A stretch of DNA of 64,000 nt from JBBPZA01 sp963728925 (GTDB lineage Bacteria > Actinomycetota > Thermoleophilia > Solirubrobacterales > Solirubrobacteraceae). Position numbers and translations under genes: made by a program. Every line of letters starts with the position of its first letter. Within the stretch, counting starts at the first letter, position 1. Positions 52,993-63,860 of this stretch are shown piece after piece. The notes below the pieces were generated by a model. The model ran no database searches, was not told the DNA's origin, and saw nothing but the letters and a program-made list of their open reading frames with translations. The stretch covers positions 1-64,000 of the forward strand of contig CAVSMB010000005.1 of NCBI GenBank assembly GCA_963728925.1, given 5' to 3'.

Positions 52993-54498
52993 GTGGACAG
53001 CGACGCCCCAGCTCCCGGGCCCGAGCGAGACCGACCGGCCGAAACGCGGCCGGCGACTGAGCCGATGTCCGGCCCTCAGCACGAGTCGCCGCCCGATGCG
53101 GACGGAGCACCGAGCGGCCGGCGGCGGCGCCGTGTGCTCGTTTCCCTCCTGCTGGCGGCAGCGGTGGTCGTCGGGTTCGTCGCGATGTTCGCGGTGTGGG
53201 CCGACCGCCAGGCCCTGAACACCGACAACTGGACCGACACGAGCAGCCGCCTGCTCGCCGATCCCGAGATCCAGGCCGCCGTGGGCGCCTACATGGTCGA
53301 CGAGCTGTTCTCGAACGTCGACGTGGCGGCGCAGCTGCAGCAGCTGCTCCCGCCCGAGGCGCAGGCGCTGGCGGGCCCGGGCGCGGCGGGGCTTCAGCAG
53401 CTCGCCGGCCAGGCCGCCCCGGAGCTTCTCGCCCGCCCGCGCGTGCAGGAGGCCTGGCGCCGCTCCAACCGGGCGGCGCACCAGCAGCTGCTGCGCATCC
53501 TCGACGGCGGCGGTCCCGCGGTCTCGACCTCCAACGGCGAGGTCGTCCTCAACCTGCGAACGATCGTGAACCAGCTGGCCGCCCAGCTCGGGGTGAGCCA
53601 GCAGGTCGCCGCCGCGCGGGCGAAGCTGCAGAGCGGCACGGGGGCCAAGGCCCGGGGCGCAGCCGAGCAGAAGCTCGGCGTGACGCTGCCGCCCTCCACC
53701 GGTCAGCTCGTGATCCTGCGCTCCGACCAGCTGTCGACGGCGCAGGACGTGGCGAGCGCGATCCGCCACCTCGCCGTCTGGATGACGGTCCTCGCGCTCG
53801 TCCTCTTCGCCCTCGCGATCGCGCTGGCCGCCGGGTGGCGGCGGATCGCACTGCGCAGCGTCGGCTGGTGCTTCGTCGGGCTCGGGATCTTCGTGCTGCT
53901 CGCACGGCGGGTGGTCGGCAACCGGATCGTCGACGATCTCGTGGCCGCGTCCTCGGTACGGCCCGCCGCCCACTCGGCGTGGAACATCGGCACGTCCCTG
54001 CTCTACGACATCGCGGTCGCGATGGTGGCCTACGGCGTCCTCATCGTCTTCGCCGCGTGGCTGGCCGGCCCGACCCGATCCGCCGTGGCGGTTCGCCGAG
54101 CCCTTGCGCCCGAGCTGCGCCATCGCCCGTTCGTGGTCTACGGCGCGCTCGCGATCGTCTACCTGCTCGTGCTCGCGTGGGGGCCGACGCAGGCCACGCG
54201 CGCGCCGGTCGGGATCATCGGCATCGCGATCCTCCTCGTGCTCGGCGTCGAGCTCCTTCGCCGTCAGACGGCGCGGGAGTTTCCCGACGCGCGCCGCGAG
54301 GACACCGGGGAGCGCATCCGAGCAGGAGTCGGCGCGGTGCGTGGCGGCTTCTCCCGGCGCGAACGCGGCTCGCCCGAGCCGACCGAAGGGGCGACGCGCG
54401 TCGCCGAGCTCGAGCGCCTGGCCGCCCTGCACGACCGCGGCGCGCTCACCGATGCCGAGTACGACGCGCAGAAGGGCCTCGTCCTCGGCGGCTCTTGA
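52993..54498 (+). CDS. Multi-TM membrane protein with C-terminal SHOCT domain
   Basis: 501 residues from GTG 52993, or 477 from ATG 53065. A first TM (VLVSLLLAAAVVVGFVAMFAV) is followed by an extracytoplasmic Ala/Gln-rich region, then four TMs (MTVLALVLFALAIALAAGW, RSVGWCFVGLGIFVLLARRV, LLYDIAVAMVAYGVLIVFAA and PFVVYGALAIVYLLVLAWG). The last 30 residues (RVAELERLAALHDRGALTDA then EYDAQKGLVLG) form a SHOCT oligomerisation domain. Function unknown. Confidence 0.8.
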   Translation: MDSDAPAPGPERDRPAETRPATEPMSGPQHESPPDADGAPSGRRRRRVLVSLLLAAAVVVGFVAMFAVWADRQALNTDNWTDTSSRLLADPEIQAAVGAYMVDELFSNVDVAAQLQQLLPPEAQALAGPGAAGLQQLAGQAAPELLARPRVQEAWRRSNRAAHQQLLRILDGGGPAVSTSNGEVVLNLRTIVNQLAAQLGVSQQVAAARAKLQSGTGAKARGAAEQKLGVTLPPSTGQLVILRSDQLSTAQDVASAIRHLAVWMTVLALVLFALAIALAAGWRRIALRSVGWCFVGLGIFVLLARRVVGNRIVDDLVAASSVRPAAHSAWNIGTSLLYDIAVAMVAYGVLIVFAAWLAGPTRSAVAVRRALAPELRHRPFVVYGALAIVYLLVLAWGPTQATRAPVGIIGIAILLVLGVELLRRQTAREFPDARREDTGERIRAGVGAVRGGFSRRERGSPEPTEGATRVAELERLAALHDRGALTDAEYDAQKGLVLGGS

Positions 54499-54531
54499 AC
54501 GGGGCCGCCGAGGCAATGACTTCCCGGGGAC

Positions 54532-54550
54532 TCACCCGGAAGGGATGATG
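54532..54550. promoter_or_regulatory. Palindromic motif, copy e
   Basis: TCACCCGGAAGGGATGATG, a partial copy with intact outer TCA and TGA. Its centre is about 30 bp upstream of the -10-like CACAAT (54571-54576). It lies ahead of the glucoamylase-like gene. Confidence 0.45.
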
Positions 54551-54605
54551 ACGCCGGCGGGGGCCGCGGACACAATCTCCCGGCGGTCGACGACCGCAAA
54601 GACCC

Positions 54606-54692
54606 GGGCCAAGGAGACGACGGATGACCAGCGCAGCCACGCCGGGCCAAGGAGACGACGGATGACCAGCGCAGCCACGCCGGGCCAAGGAG
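54606..54692 (+). repeat. 38-bp tandem repeat duplicating a translation start region
   Basis: Two full copies (54606-54643, 54644-54681) and 11 bases of a third. Each full unit contains GGGCCAAGGAGACGACGG and ATGACCAGCGCAGCCACGCC, that is, a Shine-Dalgarno and a start codon. Confidence 0.9.
54624..54665 (+). CDS. 13-codon leader peptide created by the repeat
   Basis: ATG 54624 reads MTSAATPGQGDDG to a TGA at 54663-54665, overlapping the glucoamylase start ATG 54662 as ATGA. Its Shine-Dalgarno AAGGAG equals that of the main gene. It probably affects initiation at 54662 by coupling. It is too short for a known family. Confidence 0.5.
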   Translation: MTSAATPGQGDDG

Positions 54693-56641
54693 CCTCACCG
54701 ACCGGAGCCACACCCGACGGCGCGCCGCTGGCCGAGGGCGCTCTGCCGGGGCCGCCGCAGGCCGGCGCCGCCTCGTCGGCGCCGCAGAGCGCGGCCGCGC
54801 CGTCCCCGTTCCCGCCCATCGCGGACTACGCGTTCCTCTCCAACTGCCACACCGGTGCCCTGGTGGCGCCCGACGGATCGATCGACTGGCTCTGCGTGCC
54901 GCGCTTCGACTCCCCTAGCGTGTTCGGGTCGCTGCTCGACCGCGAGGCCGGGTCCTTCCGCTTCGGCCCGTTCGGGATCAACCATCCGGCCGGCCGCGTC
55001 TACGAGCCGGGGACCAACACGCTGCTCACGACGTGGAAGACGCCGACGGGATGGGTCCTCGTCCGCGACGCGCTGACCATGGGCCCGCGGCGCGGCGAGG
55101 ACGAGGTCACCCCGCACACCCGCCCGCCGACCGACGAAGACGGCGACCACCTGCTCGTGCGCACCGTTCTGTGCATCGACGGAGAGGTCGAGGTCGAGCT
55201 CGTCTGCGAGCCGGTCTTCGACTACGGGCGCACGACCCCGGAGTGGACGGTGCACGACGGGCGCTCCGTCGCCGACGCGACGATCGGCGACCTCACCATC
55301 CGCCTGACGAGCAGCATGGCGCTGGGCAGCGAGACGGACCACGTCCGCGCCCGTCACATCCTGCGGCAGGGAGAGCAGGCCTACTGCTCGCTGTCGTGGG
55401 CCGAGGAACTCGATTCTCCAAAGACCCAGGACGAGGCCAACGAGCGGCTGGCCGCGACGAACGGCTACTGGCGCAGCTGGCTCGACCGCGCACGCATCCC
55501 CGACCACCGCTTCCGCGACGCGATCCAGCGCTCGGCGCTGACGGTCAAGGGCCTCACCTATATGCCGACCGGCGCCACGGTGGCGGCCCTGACCACCTCG
55601 CTGCCCGAGACGCCCGGCGGCGCGCGCAACTGGGACTACCGCTTCACGTGGATGCGCGACTCGACCTTCACGCTGCAGGCGCTGCACATGCTCAACCTCG
55701 ACTGGGAGGCCGACGAGTTCATGCAGTTCGTGGCTGACCTCGAGCCCAACGACGACGGCGCGCTGCAGATCATGTACGGCATCGACGGCCGGCGGGACCT
55801 GACCGAGTCGACGCGCGACGAGCTCTCGGGCTACGCGGGCGCGCACCCGGTGCGGATCGGCAACGGCGCGTTCGACCAGCGCCAGAACGACGTCTACGGG
55901 GCGGTCCTGGACTCGATTCTCCTCCACACGCGGCGCAGCCAGCGCCTCCCGCGACGGCTGTGGCCCCTCGTGCAGGCCCAGGCCAAGTGCGCCACCGCGG
56001 TCTGGCAGCAACCCGACCAGGGCATCTGGGAGGCTCGCGGCGCGCCGCAGAACTACGTGTCCTCCAAGCTCATGTGCTGGGTCGCGCTGGACCGCGCAGC
56101 GAAGCTCGCCGGCATCCGCGGCGACCGCGACCTGGACGCGACCTGGCGGTCCACCGCCGACGAGATCCACGCCGACATCCTCGCGAACGGGCTCAAGGGC
56201 GGGGTCCTGCGCCAGCACTACGACACCGAGGCGCTCGACGCCTCGACGCTGCTGGCCCCGCTCTTCGGCTTCCTGCCCGGGACCGACGAGCGGATGCGCG
56301 CCTCGGTCGCGGCGATCGCCAACGACCTGACCGAGCACGGCTTCGTCCTGCGCTACCGCACCGACGAGACCGACGACGGCATGAGCGGCAAGGAGGGCAG
56401 CTTCCTCATCTGCTCGTTCTGGCTGGTCTCGGCGCTCGCCGTCGTCGGCGAGCAGCAGGGCGCCCGCGACCTCATGGAGCGGCTGCTGCGCGTCGCCTCG
56501 CCGCTCGGGCTCTACGCGGAGGAGTTCGACACCACGACCGCCCGGCACCTCGGCAACATCCCGCAGGCCTTCTCGCACCTCGCGCTCATCGAGGCGGCCT
56601 CGCGGATCATCCTCGCCGAGCGCATCGAGGAGATCAGCTGA
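54662..56641 (+). CDS. GH15 glucoamylase/trehalase-like glycosidase
   Basis: 659 residues. A Pro/Ala-rich leader (to about residue 50) precedes IADYAFLSNCHTGALVAPDG then SIDWLCVPRFDSPSVFGSLL. The (alpha/alpha)6 barrel carries NWDYRFTWMRDSTFTLQALH, PDQGIWEARGAPQNYVSSKL with the catalytic Glu, and GLYAEEFDTTTARHLGNIPQ with the second Glu region. The family includes actinobacterial trehalases and glucoamylases; the substrate is not fixed by sequence. ATG 54662 is preceded by the tandem leader repeat. Confidence 0.93.
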   Translation: MTSAATPGQGASPTGATPDGAPLAEGALPGPPQAGAASSAPQSAAAPSPFPPIADYAFLSNCHTGALVAPDGSIDWLCVPRFDSPSVFGSLLDREAGSFRFGPFGINHPAGRVYEPGTNTLLTTWKTPTGWVLVRDALTMGPRRGEDEVTPHTRPPTDEDGDHLLVRTVLCIDGEVEVELVCEPVFDYGRTTPEWTVHDGRSVADATIGDLTIRLTSSMALGSETDHVRARHILRQGEQAYCSLSWAEELDSPKTQDEANERLAATNGYWRSWLDRARIPDHRFRDAIQRSALTVKGLTYMPTGATVAALTTSLPETPGGARNWDYRFTWMRDSTFTLQALHMLNLDWEADEFMQFVADLEPNDDGALQIMYGIDGRRDLTESTRDELSGYAGAHPVRIGNGAFDQRQNDVYGAVLDSILLHTRRSQRLPRRLWPLVQAQAKCATAVWQQPDQGIWEARGAPQNYVSSKLMCWVALDRAAKLAGIRGDRDLDATWRSTADEIHADILANGLKGGVLRQHYDTEALDASTLLAPLFGFLPGTDERMRASVAAIANDLTEHGFVLRYRTDETDDGMSGKEGSFLICSFWLVSALAVVGEQQGARDLMERLLRVASPLGLYAEEFDTTTARHLGNIPQAFSHLALIEAASRIILAERIEEIS

Positions 56642-58227
56642 TGGACCGCTACGACGCGATCGTGATCGGGAGCGGCGCGGGCGGCGGCACGCTCGTGCAC
56701 CGCCTCGCGTCCTCGGGCAAGCGCATCCTCTTGCTCGAGCGCGGCGACTGGCTCCCGCGCGAGCCCCAGAACTGGCTCGCCCAGGACGTCTTCGTCGACA
56801 ACCGCTACGTCTCGGAGGACTCGTGGCGCGACGCCGACGGCAAGGACTTCCAGCCCCAGATCCACTACTTCGTGGGCGGCGCCACCAAGCTCTACGGCGC
56901 GGCGCTCTACCGCCTGCGCCGAGAGGACTTCGAGGACCTCCAGCATCACGACGGCGTCTCGCCCGCCTGGCCGATCGGCTACGACGAGATGGAGCCCTAC
57001 TACACGCAGGCCGAGCAGCTCTACCAGGTCCACGGTGCGCGCGGCGAGGACCCGACCGAGCCGGCCGCGAGCGCGCCCTACCCATACCCGGCCGTCTCTC
57101 ACGAGCCGCGCATCCAGCAGCTCGCCGACGACCTCGCTGCTGCCGGCCATCACCCCTTCCACGCGCCCTGCGGGATCATGCTCACCGAGCACGACATGCC
57201 GAACAGCAAGTGTGTCCGCTGCCCGGACTGCGACGGCTTCCCCTGCCTCGTCCACGCGAAGTCCGACGCCGAGGTGATGGCTGTGCGCCCCGCGCTCGAG
57301 CACGACAACGTCACGCTGCTCACCAACGCACGTGCGCTCGCCCTGCAGACCAACGCGGCGGGCACCGCGGTCACCGGCGTCGAGGTCGAGCGCGATGGCG
57401 AGCGCGAGACCTATGAGGCGGACGTCGTCGTCGTCTCGTGCGGCGCGGCCAACTCGGCCAAGCTGCTGCTCGCCTCGGCGAGCGACAAGCACCCGGCCGG
57501 GCTGGCCAACGGCTCCGATCAGGTGGGGCGTAACTACATGTTCCACAACAGCTCCGCGGTGCTGGCGCTGTCCAAGGAGCCCAACCCGACCGTCTTCCAG
57601 AAGACGCTCGGCCTCAACGACTTCTACTTCGCCACCGCGGAGATCCCCTACCCGCTGGGCAACATCCAGATGGTCGGCAAGTCCCAGGCGCCGATGTTCC
57701 ACGGCGAGAAGCCGCTCCAGACCGCGCTGGCGCCCACGCGAAGCCTCGAGGAGGTCGCACGCCACGCGGTCGACTTCTGGCTCTCGACGGAGGACCTCCC
57801 GCGGCCCGACAACCGCATCACGCTCGACGACGACGGTCGCGTCCGCATCGTCTACAACGCGACCAACCAGGAGCCCAAGCGCCGGCTGCTGCACCAGCTC
57901 GAGTCGCTGCTCGGCCACATCGGCATGCACCCCGACCACCTCATCCCGCGCCACGCCTACCTCAAGAACGACATCCCGGTCGCCGGGGTCGCCCACCAGG
58001 CAGGGACCTGCCGGTTCGGCCGCGACCCCGCTAGCGCCGTGCTGAACGCCGATTGCCGCGCACACGAAGTCGACAACCTCTACGTGGTCGACACGAGCTT
58101 CTTCCCGAGCATCGGGGCGGTGAACCCTGCGCTGACCGCGATGGCCAACGGGCTGCGGGTGGGCGACCACCTGCTCGAGCGGCTCGGCGCGCAGGCCGGC
58201 TCCTCGGAGGCCGTCCGTGCCGGCTGA
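56641..58227 (+). CDS. GMC-family oxidoreductase
   Basis: 528-residue FAD enzyme of the choline dehydrogenase type. The Rossmann motif is AIVIGSGAGGGTLVHRLASS, with an unusual Cys cluster CVRCPDCDGFPCLVHAKSDA near residue 195. Later motifs are VVVSCGAANSAKLLLASASD and the C-terminal HQAGTCRFGRDPASAVLNAD, NLYVVDTSFFPSIGAVNPAL with TAMANGLRVGDHLL. The ATG shares a base with the GH15 stop. The substrate is unknown; it may oxidise the sugar product of its neighbour. Confidence 0.9.
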   Translation: MDRYDAIVIGSGAGGGTLVHRLASSGKRILLLERGDWLPREPQNWLAQDVFVDNRYVSEDSWRDADGKDFQPQIHYFVGGATKLYGAALYRLRREDFEDLQHHDGVSPAWPIGYDEMEPYYTQAEQLYQVHGARGEDPTEPAASAPYPYPAVSHEPRIQQLADDLAAAGHHPFHAPCGIMLTEHDMPNSKCVRCPDCDGFPCLVHAKSDAEVMAVRPALEHDNVTLLTNARALALQTNAAGTAVTGVEVERDGERETYEADVVVVSCGAANSAKLLLASASDKHPAGLANGSDQVGRNYMFHNSSAVLALSKEPNPTVFQKTLGLNDFYFATAEIPYPLGNIQMVGKSQAPMFHGEKPLQTALAPTRSLEEVARHAVDFWLSTEDLPRPDNRITLDDDGRVRIVYNATNQEPKRRLLHQLESLLGHIGMHPDHLIPRHAYLKNDIPVAGVAHQAGTCRFGRDPASAVLNADCRAHEVDNLYVVDTSFFPSIGAVNPALTAMANGLRVGDHLLERLGAQAGSSEAVRAG

Positions 58228-59528
58228 GGGCGGCACCGGGCGCCGGCGCGTCGTCATCGTCGGAGGCGGCTTCGGCGGCCTCGCGGCGGCGCGCGCCTTG
58301 AGCAAGGCCGACGTCGACGTCACGCTCGTCGACCGGCGCAACCACCATCTCTTCCAGCCGCTGCTCTACCAGGTCGCCGCCGGGGCGGTGGCGTCCAGCG
58401 AGTGCGCTATCCCGATCCGGCCCTCGCTGCGGTCCGCTTCGAACGTGACCGTGCTGATGGCCGAAGCCGTCGACGTCGACGCGCAGGCCCGCGAGCTCGT
58501 CCTGGACCGCGACGAACGCCTGCCCTACGACAGCCTCATCCTCGCCTGCGGAGCGGAGACCTCGTACTTCGGCAACGACGAGTGGGCGGACACCACCTCG
58601 GGACTCAAGACGCTCGCCGACGCCGTCGCGCTGCGCAACCGCATCTTCGGGGCCTTCGAGCAGGCCGAGCGCGCGACCGACGCGGCGTCGCGTGAGCAGT
58701 GGCTGACCTTCACCGTCATCGGGGGAGGAGCGACGGGGGTCGAGGTCGCCGGCGCGCTGGCGGTCATCGCGAAGCACTCGCGCCGGGGCGAGTACTCCCG
58801 CATCCGTCCGGCCGACTCGCGGGTGATCCTGCTCGACGCCGGTGAGCGCGTCATCCCGGCCTTCGACCCCTCGCTCTCGGCGAAGGCGGCATCGGGGCTC
58901 ACCGACCTCGGGGTCACGGTCCGCGAAGGCGCGCGGGCGACGGCGATCGACCCGGAGGGCGTGACCGTCCAGGTCGACGGCCGCAGCGAGCGGATCGCGT
59001 CGCGCACGGTCGTGTGGGGCGCGGGCGTGCGGCCCGCGGCGCTGACCGCCGCGGTGGCCAAGGCCACGGGGGCAAGCACCGATCGGGCCGGGCGGATCGA
59101 AGTCGCGCCCGATCTCACGGTGCCCGGTCACCCCGAGATCTCGGTGATCGGCGACGTCGCGTGCCTCGAGGGCCCCGGGGGGCGGCCCCTGCCTGGCCTT
59201 GCGACGGTCGCAATCCAGCAGGCGCGCCACGTGGCGCAGGGCATCGGCCGCGGCGGAAAGGGGGCCTCGGGGCCGTTCAAGTACTTCGACAAGGGCGCCC
59301 TGGCGGTGATCGGCCGGGGCCGGGCCGTGTGCGAGGTCAGGGGCCTGAAGCTCTCCGGGCGTGCCGCGCTGGCTATGTACCTCGGCGTGCACCTCTACTA
59401 CCTCGGTGGCGCGCCGGGCCATCGCGTGAAGGTGCTCGCCGACTGGATGAGCGTTCGCATGGGCGACCGGGCGGCTCCGCTCATCGAGGGCGACCTCTCG
59501 AGCGTGGAGCGCGTGGCGCCCGACGCCG

Positions 59529-59539
<11 letters not shown>
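58217..59539 (+). CDS. Type II NADH dehydrogenase-like flavoprotein
   Basis: 440 residues. The FAD motif is RRVVIVGGGFGGLAAARALS, followed by HHLFQPLLYQVAAGAVASSE. The NAD motif is TVIGGGATGVEVAGALAVIA, with GDVACLEGPGGRPLPGLATV later. The C-terminal part ALAMYLGVHLYYLGG is short and weakly amphipathic. GTG 58217 overlaps the preceding stop by 11 bases. It likely feeds quinone for the cytochrome bd oxidase further down the cluster; inference from the family. Confidence 0.92.
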
Positions 59540-61277
<1,738 letters not shown>

Positions 61278-61355
61278 TCTCGTCCCACCCGGGCCAGGAC
61301 TCCGGCGCGATCACCGCGAACACTCTCGCTGACCTCGATCGCGCCATCTCCTCGA

Positions 61356-61374
61356 TCACCTCGATCGGATGATG
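61356..61374. promoter_or_regulatory. Palindromic motif, copy f
   Basis: TCACCTCGATCGGATGATG, a diverged copy overlapping the first possible cydA start (61369). If the true start is ATG 61408, the motif lies 34 bp upstream. Confidence 0.35.
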
Positions 61375-62808
61375 CGCAGCGACCATCTGTCGTCGACCAT
61401 TGCTGCGATGCTCGGAGGCGCCCACCTGCTCGCTGCTTCGTCGCAGCTCGCGCCCGCGCGCAGCCAGATGGCCTTCACGCTCGGCTTCCACATCATCCTC
61501 GCGTCGGTGGGAGTGGCCTTTCCAGCGATCATGCTGATCGCCAACTACCGCGGCCTGCGCCGTAACGACCCGGACGCGCTGCTGCTCGCGCAGCGCTGGT
61601 CGAAGGTCGTCGCGGTGACCTTCGCGGTGGGCGCCGTCACCGGCACGGTCCTGTCGCTCGAGTTCGGCCTGCTGTGGCCGGAGTTCATGGCCCGCTTCGG
61701 GCAGGTGTTCGGAATCCTCTTCGGCATGGAGGGAATCTTCTTCTTCCTCGAGGCGATCTTTGTCGCCATCTATATCTTCGGATGGAAGCGCCTCTCGCCG
61801 TGGGCGCATTTCTGGTCGGGCTTCCCGATCGTCATCACCGGCCTCGGCGGCGCGTTCTCGGTCGTCGCCGTCAACTCGTGGATGAACCAGCCCCAGGGCT
61901 TCACGCTCTCCAGCGGGAAGGTGACGGACGTCGACCCGCTGAAGGTCATCTTCAACAACGCTGTGCCCTACGAGGTGCCGCACATGATCCTCGCCGCGTA
62001 CCTGGTGACCGGGTTCCTCGTCGCCTCGGTCTACGCCGTCGGCATGCTGCGGGGAAGGCGCGACCGCTACCACCGCCTCGGGCTCCTCATCCCGCTCACG
62101 GTGGCTGCCATCGCGACGCCGATCCAGTTCGCGGTCGGCGACACCGCGGCGCGGTCGATCGCCTCCGACCAGCCCATCAAGTTCGCGGGGATGGAGTGCG
62201 TCCAGAAGACCTCGACCGACGTGACCGAGTACATCTACGGACGCTGCACGTCGAGCGGCGTCAAGGGCGGCATCGGGATCCCGGGCTTCGACTCGTTCCT
62301 CGTGGGCTGGAGCACCAGCACCCAGGTCACCGGGCTGGATACCGTGCCGTCCGACGACCGGCCGCCGGCGAACACCATGCTCCACTGGGCCTTCGACACG
62401 ATGGTCGGGATCTGCACGGTGCTGATCGCGCTGGGGCTGTGGCTGGGCGTGAGCTGGTGGCGCAAGCGCGACATGCCACAGACCAAGTGGTTCCTGCGCG
62501 CCACCGCGGTGTCGGGCGCGCTTGCGATCGTGGCCCTGGAGTGTGGCTGGATCGTGACGGAGGTCGGCCGGCAGCCGTGGGTCGTCTACAACGTGATGCG
62601 CACCAGTGACGCAATCACCGGCGCGAGCGGGGTGTGGGTTACCTTCTCGGTCGTCCTCGTGCTCTACACGATCCTCGGGATCGCGGCGGTCACCACGCTG
62701 CGCGTGATGTCGCGGCGCTGGCGCGAGGCGGACGCGCCGGAGCCCGAGGTTCCCTACGGTCCCGGGCCGGACGTTCCCGAGCCGGCGCTGTCGGGAGACC
62801 GGACGTGA
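61369..62808 (+). CDS. cydA: Cytochrome bd ubiquinol oxidase subunit I
   Basis: 479 residues from ATG 61369; ATG 61408 would give 466 residues starting MLGGAHLLAASSQ, nearer to family length. Heme-ligand and quinol regions are seen in QMAFTLGFHIILASVGVAFP, LLWPEFMARFGQVFGILFGM with EGIFFFLEAIFVAIYIFGWK, VPYEVPHMILAAYLVTGFLV and GCGWIVTEVGRQPWVVYN-like sequence. The Q-loop is short. High-affinity oxygen reduction without proton pumping. Confidence 0.95.
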   Translation: MMRSDHLSSTIAAMLGGAHLLAASSQLAPARSQMAFTLGFHIILASVGVAFPAIMLIANYRGLRRNDPDALLLAQRWSKVVAVTFAVGAVTGTVLSLEFGLLWPEFMARFGQVFGILFGMEGIFFFLEAIFVAIYIFGWKRLSPWAHFWSGFPIVITGLGGAFSVVAVNSWMNQPQGFTLSSGKVTDVDPLKVIFNNAVPYEVPHMILAAYLVTGFLVASVYAVGMLRGRRDRYHRLGLLIPLTVAAIATPIQFAVGDTAARSIASDQPIKFAGMECVQKTSTDVTEYIYGRCTSSGVKGGIGIPGFDSFLVGWSTSTQVTGLDTVPSDDRPPANTMLHWAFDTMVGICTVLIALGLWLGVSWWRKRDMPQTKWFLRATAVSGALAIVALECGWIVTEVGRQPWVVYNVMRTSDAITGASGVWVTFSVVLVLYTILGIAAVTTLRVMSRRWREADAPEPEVPYGPGPDVPEPALSGDRT

Positions 62809-63860
62809 GCAGCGCCGACGCAGTCGCCGCGGTCCTGTGGATCGGCGTGACCTTCTACGCGGTGTTCGGCGGCGCGGACTTCGGCGCCGGCCTCTGGGCA
62901 CTCGAGGCCGGCGGGGGTGAGCGGGGCAAGCGGCCGCGCGAGCTGATCGACTGGTCCATCGGCGCGGTGTGGGAGGCCAACCACGTGTGGCTCATCTTCG
63001 TCCTCGTCGTGTTGTGGACAGGCTTCTCGGATGCGTTCGCCTCGATCACCTCGACGCTGTTCATCCCGCTCTCGCTCGTCGCCCTGGGGATCGTGCTGCG
63101 CGGCTCGGGGTTTGCCTTCCACAACGTCGCTCGCAGGCTCGGCGGCCGGCGCCTCTCAGAGCTCCTCTTCGGCGTCTCGTCGGTGCTCACGCCGTTCTTC
63201 ATGGGGACCATCGTCGGCGCGGTCGCCGCGGGCCGGGTGCCGGTCGGCAACGCCGCCGGTGATCCGGTCACCAGCTGGCTCAACCCCTTCGCATTGCTCG
63301 TCGGCGCGCTGTTCGTCGCGACCTGTGCGTACCTCGCCGCCGTCTTCCTGGTCTGGGACGCGCGCCGCGCCGGCGCCGCCGATCTCGAGGACTACTTCAC
63401 CCGACGCGCGCTGTGGGCCGCCGCCGCCGCGGGTGTCGTCGGCGCCGCCGGGATCGTCGCCATGCACGCGGACGCGCGCTTCCTCTTCGACGGGCTCGTC
63501 GACGAGGGCCTCCCGCTCGTCCTGCTCTCCGCGGCCTGCGGAGTCGCCGTGTTCGTGCTCCTGCGCAGGCGCGCGGCCCGCGGCGCCCGGGTCCTCGCCG
63601 TGGGAGCGGTCGCGGCGGTGATCTGGGCGTGGGGCGCCGCCCAGTACCCCTACCTGCTGCCCAAGTCGCTGACGATCGCCGACGCCGCCGCCCCGAGCGC
63701 GACCCTCACCATGCTCCTGGCCGTCTTCGGCGTCGCCGTTGTGCTGGTGCTGCCCTCCATCGTCCTGCTCTTCACGCTCACGCGGCGACGCATCGTCGAG
63801 GAGACCGAGGCGCCCTCGGCGCTGCCCGACGACGCCACGCTGAGCTCGCCCGGAGGCTAG
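62805..63860 (+). CDS. cydB: Cytochrome bd ubiquinol oxidase subunit II
   Basis: 351 residues from GTG 62805 overlapping the cydA stop (GTGA). Typical sequence: AVAAVLWIGVTFYAVFGGAD and FGAGLWALEAGG, DWSIGAVWEANHVWLIFVLV, TLFIPLSLVALGIVLRGSGF with AFHNVARRLGG. Nine TM helices fit the family. No cydX or cydDC gene lies inside the window. Confidence 0.95.
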   Translation: MSSADAVAAVLWIGVTFYAVFGGADFGAGLWALEAGGGERGKRPRELIDWSIGAVWEANHVWLIFVLVVLWTGFSDAFASITSTLFIPLSLVALGIVLRGSGFAFHNVARRLGGRRLSELLFGVSSVLTPFFMGTIVGAVAAGRVPVGNAAGDPVTSWLNPFALLVGALFVATCAYLAAVFLVWDARRAGAADLEDYFTRRALWAAAAAGVVGAAGIVAMHADARFLFDGLVDEGLPLVLLSAACGVAVFVLLRRRAARGARVLAVGAVAAVIWAWGAAQYPYLLPKSLTIADAAAPSATLTMLLAVFGVAVVLVLPSIVLLFTLTRRRIVEETEAPSALPDDATLSSPGG

